A stretch of DNA of 64,000 nucleotides from Siderastrea siderea (GCA_964030785.1 OZ034970.1:3477911-3541910), one strand, 5' to 3'. Counted from the stretch's first letter, positions 37,101-45,713 are shown. Notes: generated by a model not told the origin, from the sequence alone. Program-made: numbers and translations.

Positions 37101-40100
37101 CTAAGACCCGGACAACTAAGAGCAACCAATGTGACTTCCCGCCATTTAGTACGAGATGGATCGGGGGAAAAGGAAAACAGCGATCCATTTTGAAGAACAC
37201 CTGTTTTCAAAATAAAAATATATATAAGAATAAAAGCAGAAAAGGGTAATTAAAACATTTCGCGGCAACATTTTTGTAGACACTCGGACTGGACCCATTA
37301 ACCAGGAAATTATAACGGAAAGAAAAACACGCGTCACAAAATATTGGTATGACTGACGTTTCTAGTTACAGGAAAAGTTTCACGTCTCAAGTGCGAACAA
37401 GGTTTGGTTTATTTTCTTTGTTGTACGCTCGCTGCTTAGCCCGTTTTGAAGCAATTTCAGCGCGTTTCTCGGATTTCCCTGTACCGGATATAAATAGCAA
37501 AGGCCAAAGGTCATATTGCGCAACTAGATCACATTTCCTTCTTGCTGCTTTACTCCACGTGCAAAAATTGCGGCCGGCAAAACGTGTCATCATGGCCTTC
37601 AAAGTTCCCCAGATTAACTGTTCATCGTTTGCGAAGGGGTACTTTGAAGGGATCCCAAGTCAGTTTTAAATTACTCCTACTTCCTTCGCAAATTACAGAT
37701 TTTCATTTCGCAAAATACAGATTTTCATTTCGTAAATTACAGATTTCGCAAAATACAGATTTTCATTTCGTTTCGTTCCGTTTCGTTTCGTTTCGCAAAT
37801 TACAGTAAGCCCATGCATACCACCTGTTGCATGTTTTCCCGCGCTTGCAACTGTTGCATGTTTTCTTGCGCCTGCCACCGGTTACCGCTTTTTCAATTTT
37901 CCCGCGCTTCCAACGGCTACATATTTTGCCGCGCTTGAAGGTTCATGTTTTCCGCAGTTTTCGCCAGTTAAACGTTTTTCCCGCGCTTGCCCCTTGTTAC
38001 ATGTGTTCCCGTGCCTCTCGTTGCTTACATAATTACTAGCACTTGCAACTGCTGCGTGTTTTCCCGCGCTTTCCACCATTTGCATATTTTAAAACAGCTT
38101 ATCACCTCTTCACAGAATCAAAGCTGAAATGGAATTAAAACTGAAAGAGGTGGAAGACCATAAAAGTCGCGAGGTCGAAGAAATGAGACTGGAAAAACAA
38201 GAGCTTTTAGCAAAACTTGACCAGGAAAAACGAGAGCTTGAACGACAAAAGGAGGAGCTTGAGTCGCTCATTCATAAGGAGAAAGTCGAGCTGGATAAAG
38301 AACGTCAATTGCTGGAGAGAGAAAAACTGGAGGAAATCGAAGGGATTATTCGGGAAAAGGAAACGGAAATTGAAGACCTGAAAGAGAAAGCGCAGCACGA
38401 AATCGACGAGTTACGGGATAGGCTTGATGAAACAGAGAGGTAAAGTTTTGAATTCCTGACATCTTTTGTCATTGAATCAGTCATGGTGATGGTGATTGTG
38501 ATGATGATGCCTATGGATTCATGGTATATAGTGCAAATTCTATTGACACCAGGGAACCGTTTGCAAACCTGGCAAAATGCTGGGGGGTGGGGAGGGGTGA
38601 AACCCTGCAGTCGACAAGCATCCCATCCAGGGGTAGGAGTAGTAGTAATACTTCTAGTCACGTCATGGTACAGAAACCGGATTTGAGGACTGACTTCGAT
38701 CCCCGGTGGGGGGTACTCCCTATAGTGGGCTATACGGGGAGGCTCCGCCCGAAACGGGTGCCTTTTTTAAGCTCGCAGTATACTAAAGGTAGGGAAAATT
38801 GCCAAGAAATGGTGGCTAAAGCGAAGTATATCAAAGGGTGCCAAATTTTGACAGAAATGGCAACAAGAAACACATAAAAGCTAGCATCCTTTGAGCAACT
38901 GAACCAGAACAACTGAAAGCCAGAGAAAAACATGCCGATTATAGGAAATTCTATTGTTTTGGCTTGTCCTTAACTTATAGGAAAAGGGTGCAATTTTGCT
39001 CCAAGTTTATGAAAGGGATGCCGTTTGGGCAGAGCCTCCCCTTAGAAAACTTTATTGAGTCTTCCCCCCCCCCCCGGCTTCGATCCGTCACCTTGTTCGT
39101 TCAATCCTTTGGATTTAGCGTTTACCTCTCTGCTAAGCTGACCATGGAATTCTCAGTGCGAAATGTGCTAACTCGTAGCTAAACATTTTACCTCAGAATG
39201 TAACACCTCCATTTGTTTTTGTTCAATTCTTGAAAAAAATTTTTTTCTCTCTTGCAGAGAGGTGGTTTTACTTCAAGAGAAGCTATCAGCTTACAATAGT
39301 TTAGTGGTAAGTAAATAACGTCTCAACTTCAAAAACGCAATGGAATGCGTTTTCTATTTGTTAGACGACTCAAATAAACCTGTCGTGTTGTTATGTTCCG
39401 TTAATGTTCAGGTTCCTAACGGACACGAGGAAGACGAACTAGCCGATGGAGAAGTGATGAATTACATGTGCCGCGACGACGAGGTAAATCAAACTTACAA
39501 GTAATGGCATAAATGAGACGGGGCATTTTATACCACAGCAAAGTCTATTTTGTGTGAGCCTGTGCCCGTGATGACTTACCAGGCCCGAAAAGTATTTTAT
39601 TTGCGCAATATTCTTCAATAGAGACTCAATTTTGTAGATTTTGATAGGTAAATTTTAAAAATTGACAGGCTTGCACTAAAACAGGCTTGAGGAACAGTCT
39701 TTCCCAAGAATCTAGTCAATGCTGAAACTGTCCTATTTCAGTAGCAAGGCTTGCTGAACGTGATTTTGTAGCGGATCAAAAGAGAGACCATTCTCAATAA
39801 TCTAAGTTGTTCGATCATGTATTCTCAAGAGGTTAGGCTGTTAAGCGTGATGCGCGTGGCGGTACGTTTCGTTACCTATGCGTGTCAGTTTGTTTGCTCG
39901 ACCATCTTTGGGACTGACTGCTTGCAGTCTAGGCCACAGGGAACCCAAACGCTACATTAGCTATATAATCATAATCATTTAATGAAAATATTGTTATTTA
40001 CCTGTATTCCTGTGCCTTTATGAGTCGCTTTGGAAGGGATTTGAATCAGCGCGGAGACGATTTAATACCTGGCCGGTTTCAAATGTTATTTTGTCTGGCG

Positions 40101-43100
40101 CGTCGTAAACTGGACGCGACAATTACGTCTCAAGTTTCCATATCATTAACTATTAACTCTCCTCGGGAGAGAAAAGAAGAGAGAGAAGAGACTCATAAAG
40201 GTACAGGAATACAGGTAAATAACAATATTTTCATTAAATGATTATGATTATATAGCTAATGTAGCGTTTGGGTTCCCTGTGTAAATAAACTGATTGTGAT
40301 AATTGTTTTCCTTTAGAGTGAATTCGGCAGCAATTTAAGCCTGACTGACTCGGTGACACCGCCTGTCATTACCCCTCCCCCCACACCTGTCAACCGCTTC
40401 CTGGCGTCTGTGAGTTCTCGCAAACAAAACCAGATCCATGTTTGCATCCCACGGTACATCCTGCGGGGCCTGGGGAGAGATTCCTATCACGTGTTCGAGA
40501 TCAAGGTGAGGCCCACCACGTTTACTGTGTTTATCCACTAAGGTGTATATGTTGTAGTTCAATTTTATCCTTGGTTCAATTTGTATTTTCCTTTGTTCTT
40601 TTTTATATGTTAATATATGACAATGAATATGAAACAAAAGAAAATCAAAATTGAACCAAGGATAAAATTGAACTACAACCTTTTCCGGTTTTTTCTAAAC
40701 TAGCTTGAGGTCCGTTCTGGGGACATGTTGAACGACCGAACAATCTGCTTCAATAATGTTTTTGTCCCATCTCTTTTCGTAGATAGCTTTTCTCATTTGT
40801 GCTATAATGTAATCGAATCAGTCAAAATTGTTAACCAATTATTATAGTTAAAATTATCAGAGAACTGGAAAACGTAACATAACACTGAGGTAACCTTCCG
40901 TTGGACTAACAGTCGTTATTCTGCTAATCTCGTCACCCCACGGAAACAAAGTGTACTTTCGGGACAATTCATAACGTTAGTGTTTGGTAGACACGTTTTT
41001 CACTAAGATTTTTTCTTTCCATTTCAGAGCACGGTTGGTGGAGATACGTGGTCCGTTTACCGGAGATATCGAAAGTTTCGAGAGCTGCACAAGTCGATGC
41101 GAAAAAGTTATTACGAGGTACTGGTAATGACTGTTTTCCCTCTGTCCTGCGTTTATCTACATGACATGTTTCGAACGATATACCATTTATATTTCTGAAA
41201 TGCGCTGTGCAATTTTAACTGAGGATGAGATCGATCGTCAGCCGGGAAAGCCGCAATTGGTAACCGCTATTCGTCCATGTATGACCACAGGCCTACCATT
41301 CTCTGTTTATGTGGTCGGCTGTGCATTTACAGTGGCTGTATCGGTTTATCAAACTGGCCAAGCTAACCGGTACTCGAATCCGCGACCTTCTGCCGTGCAG
41401 ATTTTCATCCTACCAACTACGATAACCTTTCTTATTTTAATTTTCCTTTGATTCATTGAGCAACCTCCAAGCACTTTCCTGGGGCTTACATAGCCTGCGA
41501 AGCAAACGTTTCCGTAGGCTTTTCCGCCCATTTGAGGCATTTTACGCATCTTGGCCGCGCGAAAATTGGGACGAGCGCACATTTTTTGCGCTCGCCCCAA
41601 CTTTCGCGCGGCCAAAAAGCGAAAAATGTTTCGAACCCGCGGAAAACCCCACCGAAACGCTTGCTACGCAGTCTATGGCTTACAATATTTTTCCCACTGT
41701 TATTCAGGTAGGCGCTCTGGACTTTCCTAGCCGCCGGTTTTTCGGCAACAGAGCTGAGGAGTTTGTGAGAGCGCGGAGGGCACAACTGGAGGTCTGAGAG
41801 CAAGTCGTATTTTAATACTCATAGATTTTTCCCAAACTGCTAACCTTTCTTGTGCTAGGGCTGGAAATAACGCGAGAGAGTCAGAGAATTAACCATCCAA
41901 CGTGAGAGAATTAACCAGAATTTGGGCCGATTATTTAAAAGAAGTTAAGGCGTGGTTTAACAAGACCGTGGCCGAACTCGAAATTAAACTGGTCAATCCT
42001 AATGTGTTAGCGACAATACTTACCGTTAACAACGTTTAGAAGCCAAATAGCAACATAGACTGGCCTTGTTCTGAATAGTATAAGACCTACTTTAAATGCT
42101 TTTAAACGTGGTCTAACCTAAACCTCATTTAAATAATCGGCCCTCGAAGTTTGAACTTCTAGGATCGACTGTAATGAAAATTTGGGCAGGTTTAGTTTGT
42201 TTGTCCTGAGTTTACGCGAAAGTGAGACTCGTCTCCTCCTTTGGCCCGAGTTAAAAAGCAAAGAAAATTGTCCCGTTCACCGTCTCTTTGTCCTGTTTTT
42301 CCTTAGGCAAGGGACTGTACGTCACGTTTATTTTCACCCAAATCTTTCAGTACGTACGGGTGAAACGTTGAGAAAACGTTGAAAAATGCCGGAGTAGTAC
42401 AGTACTGGCATCTCATCCCGGGGGGGAGTAGGGGCAGGAAGACATCCAATGATGGACGAGCATCCCATCCAGAGATGGGGGAAAGGGAGTGGTAATACTG
42501 TTAGTCAGTTTATGCTGGGTATCCTGTGATCGATTAGCATCCCATCCAGGGGGCAGGGGGTAGTAAAACCTCTAGTCACTTAATGCTGGGTATCCTGTGA
42601 TGGACTACCATCTCTTCCGGGGGGAGTAGTAATACTGTTAGTCACTTAATGCTGGGTATTCTGTGATCGATTAGCATCCCAGCCAGGGGGGAGGGAGTGG
42701 TACACCTTTTGCTGTTCATTACGAGAAAATACGCAATCATTTGCGTGAAACGGCCTTCAATTGCGCGAAGAGACATTCATTAGCGTGGAAATACGAACAT
42801 TTGCGCATAAATCAGATTCAATAACGATATTTGCATTTTAATCAACATTCAATAACACTTTTGGGCATTCATATGCGTCATTCGGCATACAAAAAAGAGA
42901 AATATACTTTCATTTACGCTAGCATGCAAGTCATTAACACCATCTTGAATGTCAATAGGGACAATAAACAAACATTAAAGTGAAAATACCATTTATTAAC
43001 ATTTCTGTCACACTGAAAGCAATTCAATAGAATTCCTGGACGGCCTTAGAGTGGATGAGACAAACATTAATGCACTTGTACAAACAATTACGCGTTCTGT

Positions 43101-45713
43101 AAATTCAATAAACAAAAACGATTTTCAGTTGAATAGTACCTATAGTACCTGAATTTTAATCTATCCCTCAAAAACCTCTCTGTTTAAAGATCTTGGCAGA
43201 TAGGTCTGCATTAAACGGTACCATTGAGCACATTTAGCTGCGGTGACGGTGTCGATGTTTCTGTGTAGAGCTTCAAGAAGTTGTTGTGTTCGAAAATCCC
43301 CTAGTGGGATTCCTCGGGCTCTTGCTTCATCTCTGTTGTTCATAAGTCTTTGGATTTCAGGACGGGAGATGTCGGCCTTGATGGCCGCTTTAAGACAGCT
43401 TATTGTCTGTTCCACGATGTTGAGGAAAGGGCTGTAGGGTGGAAGCATTTTAAGCTCTGTATTTGGGGCGGGAGTGGTCGGGTTTCTGTGGGCCGGTGCT
43501 CCGTCATAAACAAAGATCACTGACTCGTCAGGATCTAAGTTCGTCCTCGCCTGTGCCAGGAAGTTGTTAAAACGCTCAGCGTTCATTCCTCCCACAGCGG
43601 CGGACGAAAACACAAGTCCGTTTATGGGCGAAATTGCCATTGTCACGGTCAGGTTTCGTCCACGCTGACCGCACACTTGGCGGTAGGCCCTCTCTCCTTG
43701 CCGCGCCCTACCGTGACTTCTGGCCGTCCAAATATTGTAGCTGCATTCGTGGACAAACACACAGTGACGGACTATGGCGTGATTCATAAACCAGTTCGCG
43801 TAATCGACTCGCTTGTTCAGCACGTCAGGTCTGTTTCTGTCAACAGGAGGGGTCTGACCAGTTTCACTCGTAACAGCATCCCGTCTAACGTTCTTGATAC
43901 AGTACGGTCATGTATCTCGGGTTTGGCTGGTAACCGTCTCCTTAATTCACTGTTTATTTGAACAAGTGTGAGCAGACAGTTTTCGTTGATAATTTGCTCT
44001 AGACAGTCTCTCATTTCATCATCCACGCGCACGTTGTTTCTTCCACCTCTTGGTCTCTCCCGAATTCTGCCTTCTGTGATGTAACGCGCCACGATACCCC
44101 TTGCCGTTGATCGATTCACGCCCAACGTGTCTGCGACCAAAAGATAGTCTTCCTGCTCGTCCTCAAAAGCTCTAACGATTCTCTCTCTGTGTTCGAGAGG
44201 TATTCGATTTCTTCGAGGCATTTTGTATGTACATGTACATGTACCAGTAGTCAAAAAACGCTCACGAAGAGAAATGAACAGGAAAAAATTTTCTGATCCT
44301 TTTATCCTATTTTGCACTTGACAAAGGTTACGTTACCTATCCAAAGGGTTGTACATACATGTACATATCATGGGCATCACACTGGCAATGAAAATTTCAG
44401 CCAAAATAGGTATTGTTCCATTGAAAATCGTTTTTTGTTTATTGAATTTAAAGAACACGTAATTGTTTGTACAAGTGCATTAATGTTTGTCTCATCCACA
44501 CTAAGGCCGTCCAGGAATTCTATTGAATTGCTTTCAGTGTGACAGAAATGTTAATAAATGGTATTTTCACCTTGATGTTTGTTTGTTGTCCCTATTGATA
44601 TTCAAGATGGTGTTAATGACTTGCATACTAGCACAAGTGAAAGTATATTTTTCTCTTTTGTATGCCAAATGACGCATATGAATGCCCAAAGGTGTTATTG
44701 AATGTTGATTAAAATGCAAAAATCGCTATTGAATCTGACTTTTGCGCAAATGTTCGTATTTTCGCGCTAATGAATGTCTCTTCGCGTAATTGATCGCCGT
44801 TTCACGCAAATGATTGCGTATTTTCTCGTAATGAACAGCAAAAGGTGTAATATTCCTGTTGCTTCATGCTACAGAAACAGTTAAGCACCGGCCGAGAGAG
44901 CCGATTGCGGTCCTCGTGTTACAGACAATGAGCAGTCCCCTTTGCTGCTTAGAGGTAGCCGCACGAGAAAAGTATGCGATCGCGCGCGAAAGTCGGCTGC
45001 CGCGTGGAAAGCTGACACGCATGCGGTGAGCTAGTAGACGCGCGTTACGTTTCCACTCGACAGCCGACCTTTACGCGTGTTCACGTGTTGTTCTCATATT
45101 GCTATCCCTGAGAGTGAGGGACTGCCCCTAGTCTAGTGGGGGGGGGGGGGGAGGGAGGGGGCATTGGTGTAGTGGTTAGCACGTTGGACTTCAGATCTGA
45201 AGGCCGGTGCTTTGGGGCCCAGTCCCTGCCGTGTTGTTTCCTCAGACAAGAAACTTTACCCCACATTGTCTCTCTTCACCCAGGCGTATAAAATGGGTAC
45301 CGACGACATACTGCTGGGGATAGCCCTGCGATGGACTAGCATCCCATCCAGGGGGGAGTAGCAATGCGCTCAGTTGATACCGGGTTAAGCTCCGGCCCTG
45401 TGGGCCTCCTTGCCTCGTGTGCGACTTTACCTTATCTAGTCTAGACCACCAAATGGCTGGCCCGTCTTCTCAGTGACGACAGACATTTTACGTTAGAAGT
45501 TTTTATATGCTAAATATAAATTTTGACTGGCTGTTTTCTTGTTATTTATCGTTTCAGACCTACCTTCAGTCGTTTATTGGACTGTGTTCCAAAATTCCAG
45601 ATTGCCCCATATCAGCCATGACAGGCCGGCCCCTCACTAAACGGGACCTGTGCGATTTTGCGCCATTTTTCAAGCAAGGAATCTTCGAGCAAACTAAAAA
45701 CTATTCAGGGTAG
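15358..45713 (+). CDS. KIF16B: Kinesin-like protein KIF16B (kinesin-3, PX tail)
   Basis: Thirty exons join in one open frame of 1562 codons plus stop, about 1560 aa; by memory human KIF16B is somewhat shorter. Domain order: motor (residues about 1-365), neck and FHA (about 430-560), long charged coiled coil (about 590-1365) and PX domain (about 1430-1550). This is the KIF16B architecture, and the PX sequence ([34 protein letters not shown]) aligns with that family specifically. Family role: a plus-end microtubule motor that binds phosphatidylinositol 3-phosphate through PX and carries early endosomes. Start ATG at 15358 gives [16 protein letters not shown], as in other kinesin-3 proteins. Exon coordinates are in the four domain entries. 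Long introns hold many transposons. A partial paralogue is head to head at 683-9278. The weakest splice signal is the donor after 41791 (GTCTGA). The 12-nt exon at 29457-29468 may be optional. Confidence 0.93.
16653..17117. mobile_element. Inverted-repeat MITE with poly-C end
   Basis: Ends TCAAATTGAAGCTT and AAGCTTCGATTTGA are inverse copies. Just inside are a run of about 14 C and a matching G-rich block. No coding sequence. It lies in KIF16B intron 3. Confidence 0.7.
17729..18358. mobile_element. Large palindromic element, Penelope-like
   Basis: Arms 17761-18052 and 18065-18356 are inverse copies with about four differences, around a 12-bp centre. A 32-bp non-palindromic end (GGTTTGAACCCAGGAGTC) precedes the left arm. 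AGTATTTATATC flanks both sides (17717-17728 and 18359-18370), a 12-bp target-site duplication. The right arm contains CTGATGA at 18254-18260 and GAAAC from 18281, spaced like a hammerhead ribozyme core; the left arm has the complement. From memory such motifs mark Penelope-like retroelements, but the element has no protein-coding part. Confidence 0.7.
20655..21137. mobile_element. MITE with poly-G/poly-C ends
   Basis: Left end is a G run followed by GCACTCGAGT; right end is ATTACGAGGGAGTC followed by a C run. Interior blocks (GGGTGGGTGTGTGCTGCCC and GGGTGGCACATACC) are partly inverse. KIF16B intron 6. Confidence 0.55.
21626..21790. mobile_element. Short TA-flanked MITE, pogo/Tigger-like ends
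   Basis: Ends CAGTCAACTCTCG and CGAGAGTTGACTA, with TA on each side. The end sequence resembles pogo/Tigger-type terminal repeats as I remember them. 165 bp, no ORF. Confidence 0.65.
22040..22172 (+). mobile_element. LINE 3' tail with (ATT)n
   Basis: Contains GTAAAGCGCTTTTGATCATA and AAAAGTGCTATAGAAGTATT followed by an ATT microsatellite (22117-22170). This is a common 3' terminus of invertebrate non-LTR elements; only the tail is present. Confidence 0.6.
22780..23017. mobile_element. MITE remnant with poly-G/poly-C ends
   Basis: A G-run left end with GTACTCC-like sequence, degenerate CCATACCCATTTTCAGA units inside, GGGGTGACACATGCCTATAT near the right end, then a CCCCCTCCCCCC end. Related in style to 20655-21137. 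Confidence 0.5.
23153..23211. repeat. Hairpin repeat
   Basis: CCAGGGTCTCCTCTT is followed by the inverse AAGAGAGACCCTGG. The left part, CTTGTTCCCAGG, is shared with the hairpin at 51914-51962. Confidence 0.6.
24043..24255. mobile_element. TTAA-flanked MITE
   Basis: Left end GAACCCTTTAAGCCC, right end GGCTTAAAGGGTTAA: inverse ends with an intact TTAA on the right. About 210 bp, interior shared with 52408-52649. KIF16B intron 10. Confidence 0.75.
27478..27555 (+). repeat. SINE fragment
   Basis: CCTTAGACAAGAAACTCTAC followed by CCCAGGTGTATAAATGGGTA, matching the body of the SINE at 45165-45425. Confidence 0.6.
28131..28526. mobile_element. Foldback MITE, about 396 bp
   Basis: Ends GGACGGTGCCTCCT and AGGAGGCACCGTCC. 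Long inner arms are also inverse (for example TCAGAGATAATTGA and TCAATTATCTCTGA). No ORF. KIF16B intron 15. Confidence 0.85.
30431..30504 (+). mobile_element. tRNA-derived SINE head or tRNA-like sequence
   Basis: GTCTCCG and CGGGGAC form a 7-bp acceptor-like stem. An A box (TAGCTCAGTGG) and a B box (GGTTCGATTCC) are present, followed by a T run at 30510-30517 that would end polymerase III transcription. There are four rather than two bases before the D stem and the anticodon arm is irregular, so a functional tRNA is unlikely. Confidence 0.65.
31587..31824. mobile_element. Foldback MITE, about 238 bp
   Basis: Ends GGGCCCGGTTGTTTGAAG and CTTCGAACAACCGGGTCC. Inner blocks CCCAGGATTAGCGT and CCCGGTTAGCGTTAACC continue the pairing in degraded form. 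Partial copies occur at 11728-11830 and 13680-13770. Confidence 0.8.
32106..32548. mobile_element. Poly-G/C-ended MITE with 9-bp target duplication
   Basis: Flanked by ACTTAGTGA at 32097-32105 and 32549-32557. Both ends are G/C homopolymer runs, followed inside by TACGGGGAGGCTCCGCCCGA and its inverse. The body has degenerate repeats of a CACCCCTTTCATATAC-like unit. A second copy is at 38703-39077. Confidence 0.85.
36675..37812. mobile_element. Foldback element with 8-bp target duplication, hAT-like
   Basis: Flanked by ATGCATAC at 36667-36674 and 37813-37820. Ends GGCTTACTGTAATTTGCGAA and the inverse. Each end region is a tandem array of a 21-22-bp unit (TTTGCGAAATGAAAATCTGT), about six at the left and four at the right in opposite orientation. 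The 800-bp centre has no recognisable gene. The 8-bp duplication fits the hAT superfamily. Confidence 0.8.
37825..38085. repeat. Degenerate minisatellite, about 30-bp unit
   Basis: Eight or nine diverged units containing TGTTTTCCCGCGCTTGCAAC. It starts directly after the foldback element and ends about 30 bp before KIF16B exon 24. Confidence 0.75.
38570..38702 (+). repeat. SINE tail fragment
   Basis: GCATCCCATCCAGGGGTAGG followed by GTAATACTTCTAGTCACGTC matches the tail of the SINE family at 42400-42702. Confidence 0.6.
38703..39077. mobile_element. Second poly-G/C-ended MITE with 9-bp target duplication
   Basis: Flanked by CTTCGATCC at 38694-38702 and 39078-39086. Inside the left end is TACGGGGAGGCTCCGCCCGA and inside the right end GGGCAGAGCCTCCCC. 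Same family as 32106-32548, in opposite orientation. Confidence 0.85.
39935..40281. mobile_element. Foldback MITE upstream of KIF16B exon 27
   Basis: Ends CACAGGGAACCCAAACGC and the inverse GCGTTTGGGTTCCCTGTG, continuing as near-perfect arms of about 95 bp through CTGTATTCCTGT. It ends 35 bp before the exon 27 boundary at 40317. Confidence 0.85.
40549..40677. mobile_element. Small foldback MITE, 129 bp
   Basis: Arms GTTGTAGTTCAATTTTATCC and the exact inverse, with further pairing through ATTTTCCTTTGTTC. Same family as 6190-6305. KIF16B intron 27. Confidence 0.85.
41491..41676. mobile_element. 186-bp MITE with 8-bp target duplication
   Basis: Flanked by GGCTTACA at 41483-41490 and 41677-41684. 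Ends TAGCCTGCGAAGC and the inverse GCTACGCAGTCTA. The centre pairs as CGCGCGAAAATTGG with CCAACTTTCGCGCG. The duplication length suggests hAT. It ends about 30 bp before KIF16B exon 29. Confidence 0.8.
42400..42702 (+). repeat. Tandem SINE-tail array, about 70-bp unit
   Basis: Four imperfect units built on CTGGGTATCCTGTGATCGAT, CATCCCATCCAGGGGG and GTAGTAATACTGTTAGTCAC. The last unit is cut by the transposon at 42703 and resumes at 44848 (ATATTCCTGTTGCTTCATGC). Confidence 0.8.
42703..44847 (-). mobile_element. Tc1/mariner (IS630)-like DNA transposon, 2145 bp
   Basis: Flanked by TA on both sides (42701-42702 and 44848-44849), the hallmark of this superfamily. Terminal inverted repeats are unusually long, about 440 bp each (42703-43143 and about 44408-44847), beginning CACCTTTTGCTGTTCATTAC. 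Between them is one transposase region on the minus strand. The arms differ by scattered substitutions and small indels. It lies in KIF16B intron 29, inserted in a SINE array. Confidence 0.92.
43161..44223 (-). pseudogene. Tc1/mariner-like transposase, frameshifted
   Basis: Translation from ATG at 44223 ([20 protein letters not shown]) gives helix-turn-helix DNA-binding domains, with [20 protein letters not shown] as the first. A one-base indel in the C run near 43846-43852 breaks the frame: the upstream part ends at 43817, and the catalytic part continues in another frame to a stop at 43161-43163. The DDE domain shows [10 protein letters not shown] (second Asp) and [12 protein letters not shown] (final Glu). 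Where the first catalytic Asp is expected (V-F-V-D-E-x in the family) the codon at 43749-43751 encodes His ([11 protein letters not shown]). With a frameshift and a lost catalytic residue, the copy is probably inactive. The enzyme would cut and paste the element at TA sites in the nucleus. Confidence 0.85.
44850..44915 (+). repeat. Remainder of the SINE interrupted by the transposon
   Basis: TGCTTCATGCTACAGAAACA followed by GTTAAGCACCGGCC continues the SINE tail broken at 42702. Confidence 0.65.
45165..45425 (+). mobile_element. tRNA-derived SINE, near complete
   Basis: The tRNA-like head contains TTGGTGTAGTGGTTAGCACG (A box) and a decayed B box (GGGGCCCAGTCCC). The body has GTTGTTTCCTCAGACAAGAA, CACCCAGGCGTATAAAATGG and ACATACTGCTGGGG; the tail has GCATCCCATCCAGGGGGGAG and TAAGCTCCGGCC. 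Other copies or pieces are at 2073-2310 (antisense), 27478-27555, 38570-38702 and 42400-42702. Confidence 0.75.

Larger units (their letters stand above)
29457..39306 (+). other. KIF16B: KIF16B coiled-coil exons 17-25
   Basis: Exons 29457-29468 (12 nt, EERG), 30119-30207, 31138-31173, 31869-31922, 32640-32693, 32897-32959, 34699-36441 (1743 nt), 38116-38439 and 39258-39306. Exon 18 is serine-rich ([15 protein letters not shown]). From exon 19 the sequence is an almost unbroken charged helix rich in E, K, R, Q and L, as expected of a dimeric stalk. Exons 19-24 all start and end in the same codon phase. The intron 32960-34698 shows no recognisable repeat or gene. Confidence 0.9.
39412..45713 (+). 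other. KIF16B: KIF16B linker and PX-domain exons 26-30
   Basis: Exons 39412-39483, 40317-40505, 41028-41117, 41708-41791 and 45558-45713. An acidic linker and a proline-rich stretch ([14 protein letters not shown]) lead into PX. The PX lipid-pocket signature RRYRKF is at the exon 28 centre, followed by FPSRRFFGN and RRAQLE. The stop TAG is at 45711-45713. An alternative donor two codons later at exon 28 would add V-L, but the spacing to FPSRRFFG matches human KIF16B better with the donor chosen. Confidence 0.9.

Noticed and set aside
36680..37800. Spaced repeats that could suggest a CRISPR array
   Set aside because: Repeats are contiguous without unique spacers, inverted at the two ends, flanked by an 8-bp target duplication and lie in a eukaryotic intron.
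43161..44317. Two separate transposase genes
   Set aside because: The two ORFs overlap by a few bases in different frames and together match one transposase. A single indel in a C run explains the split.
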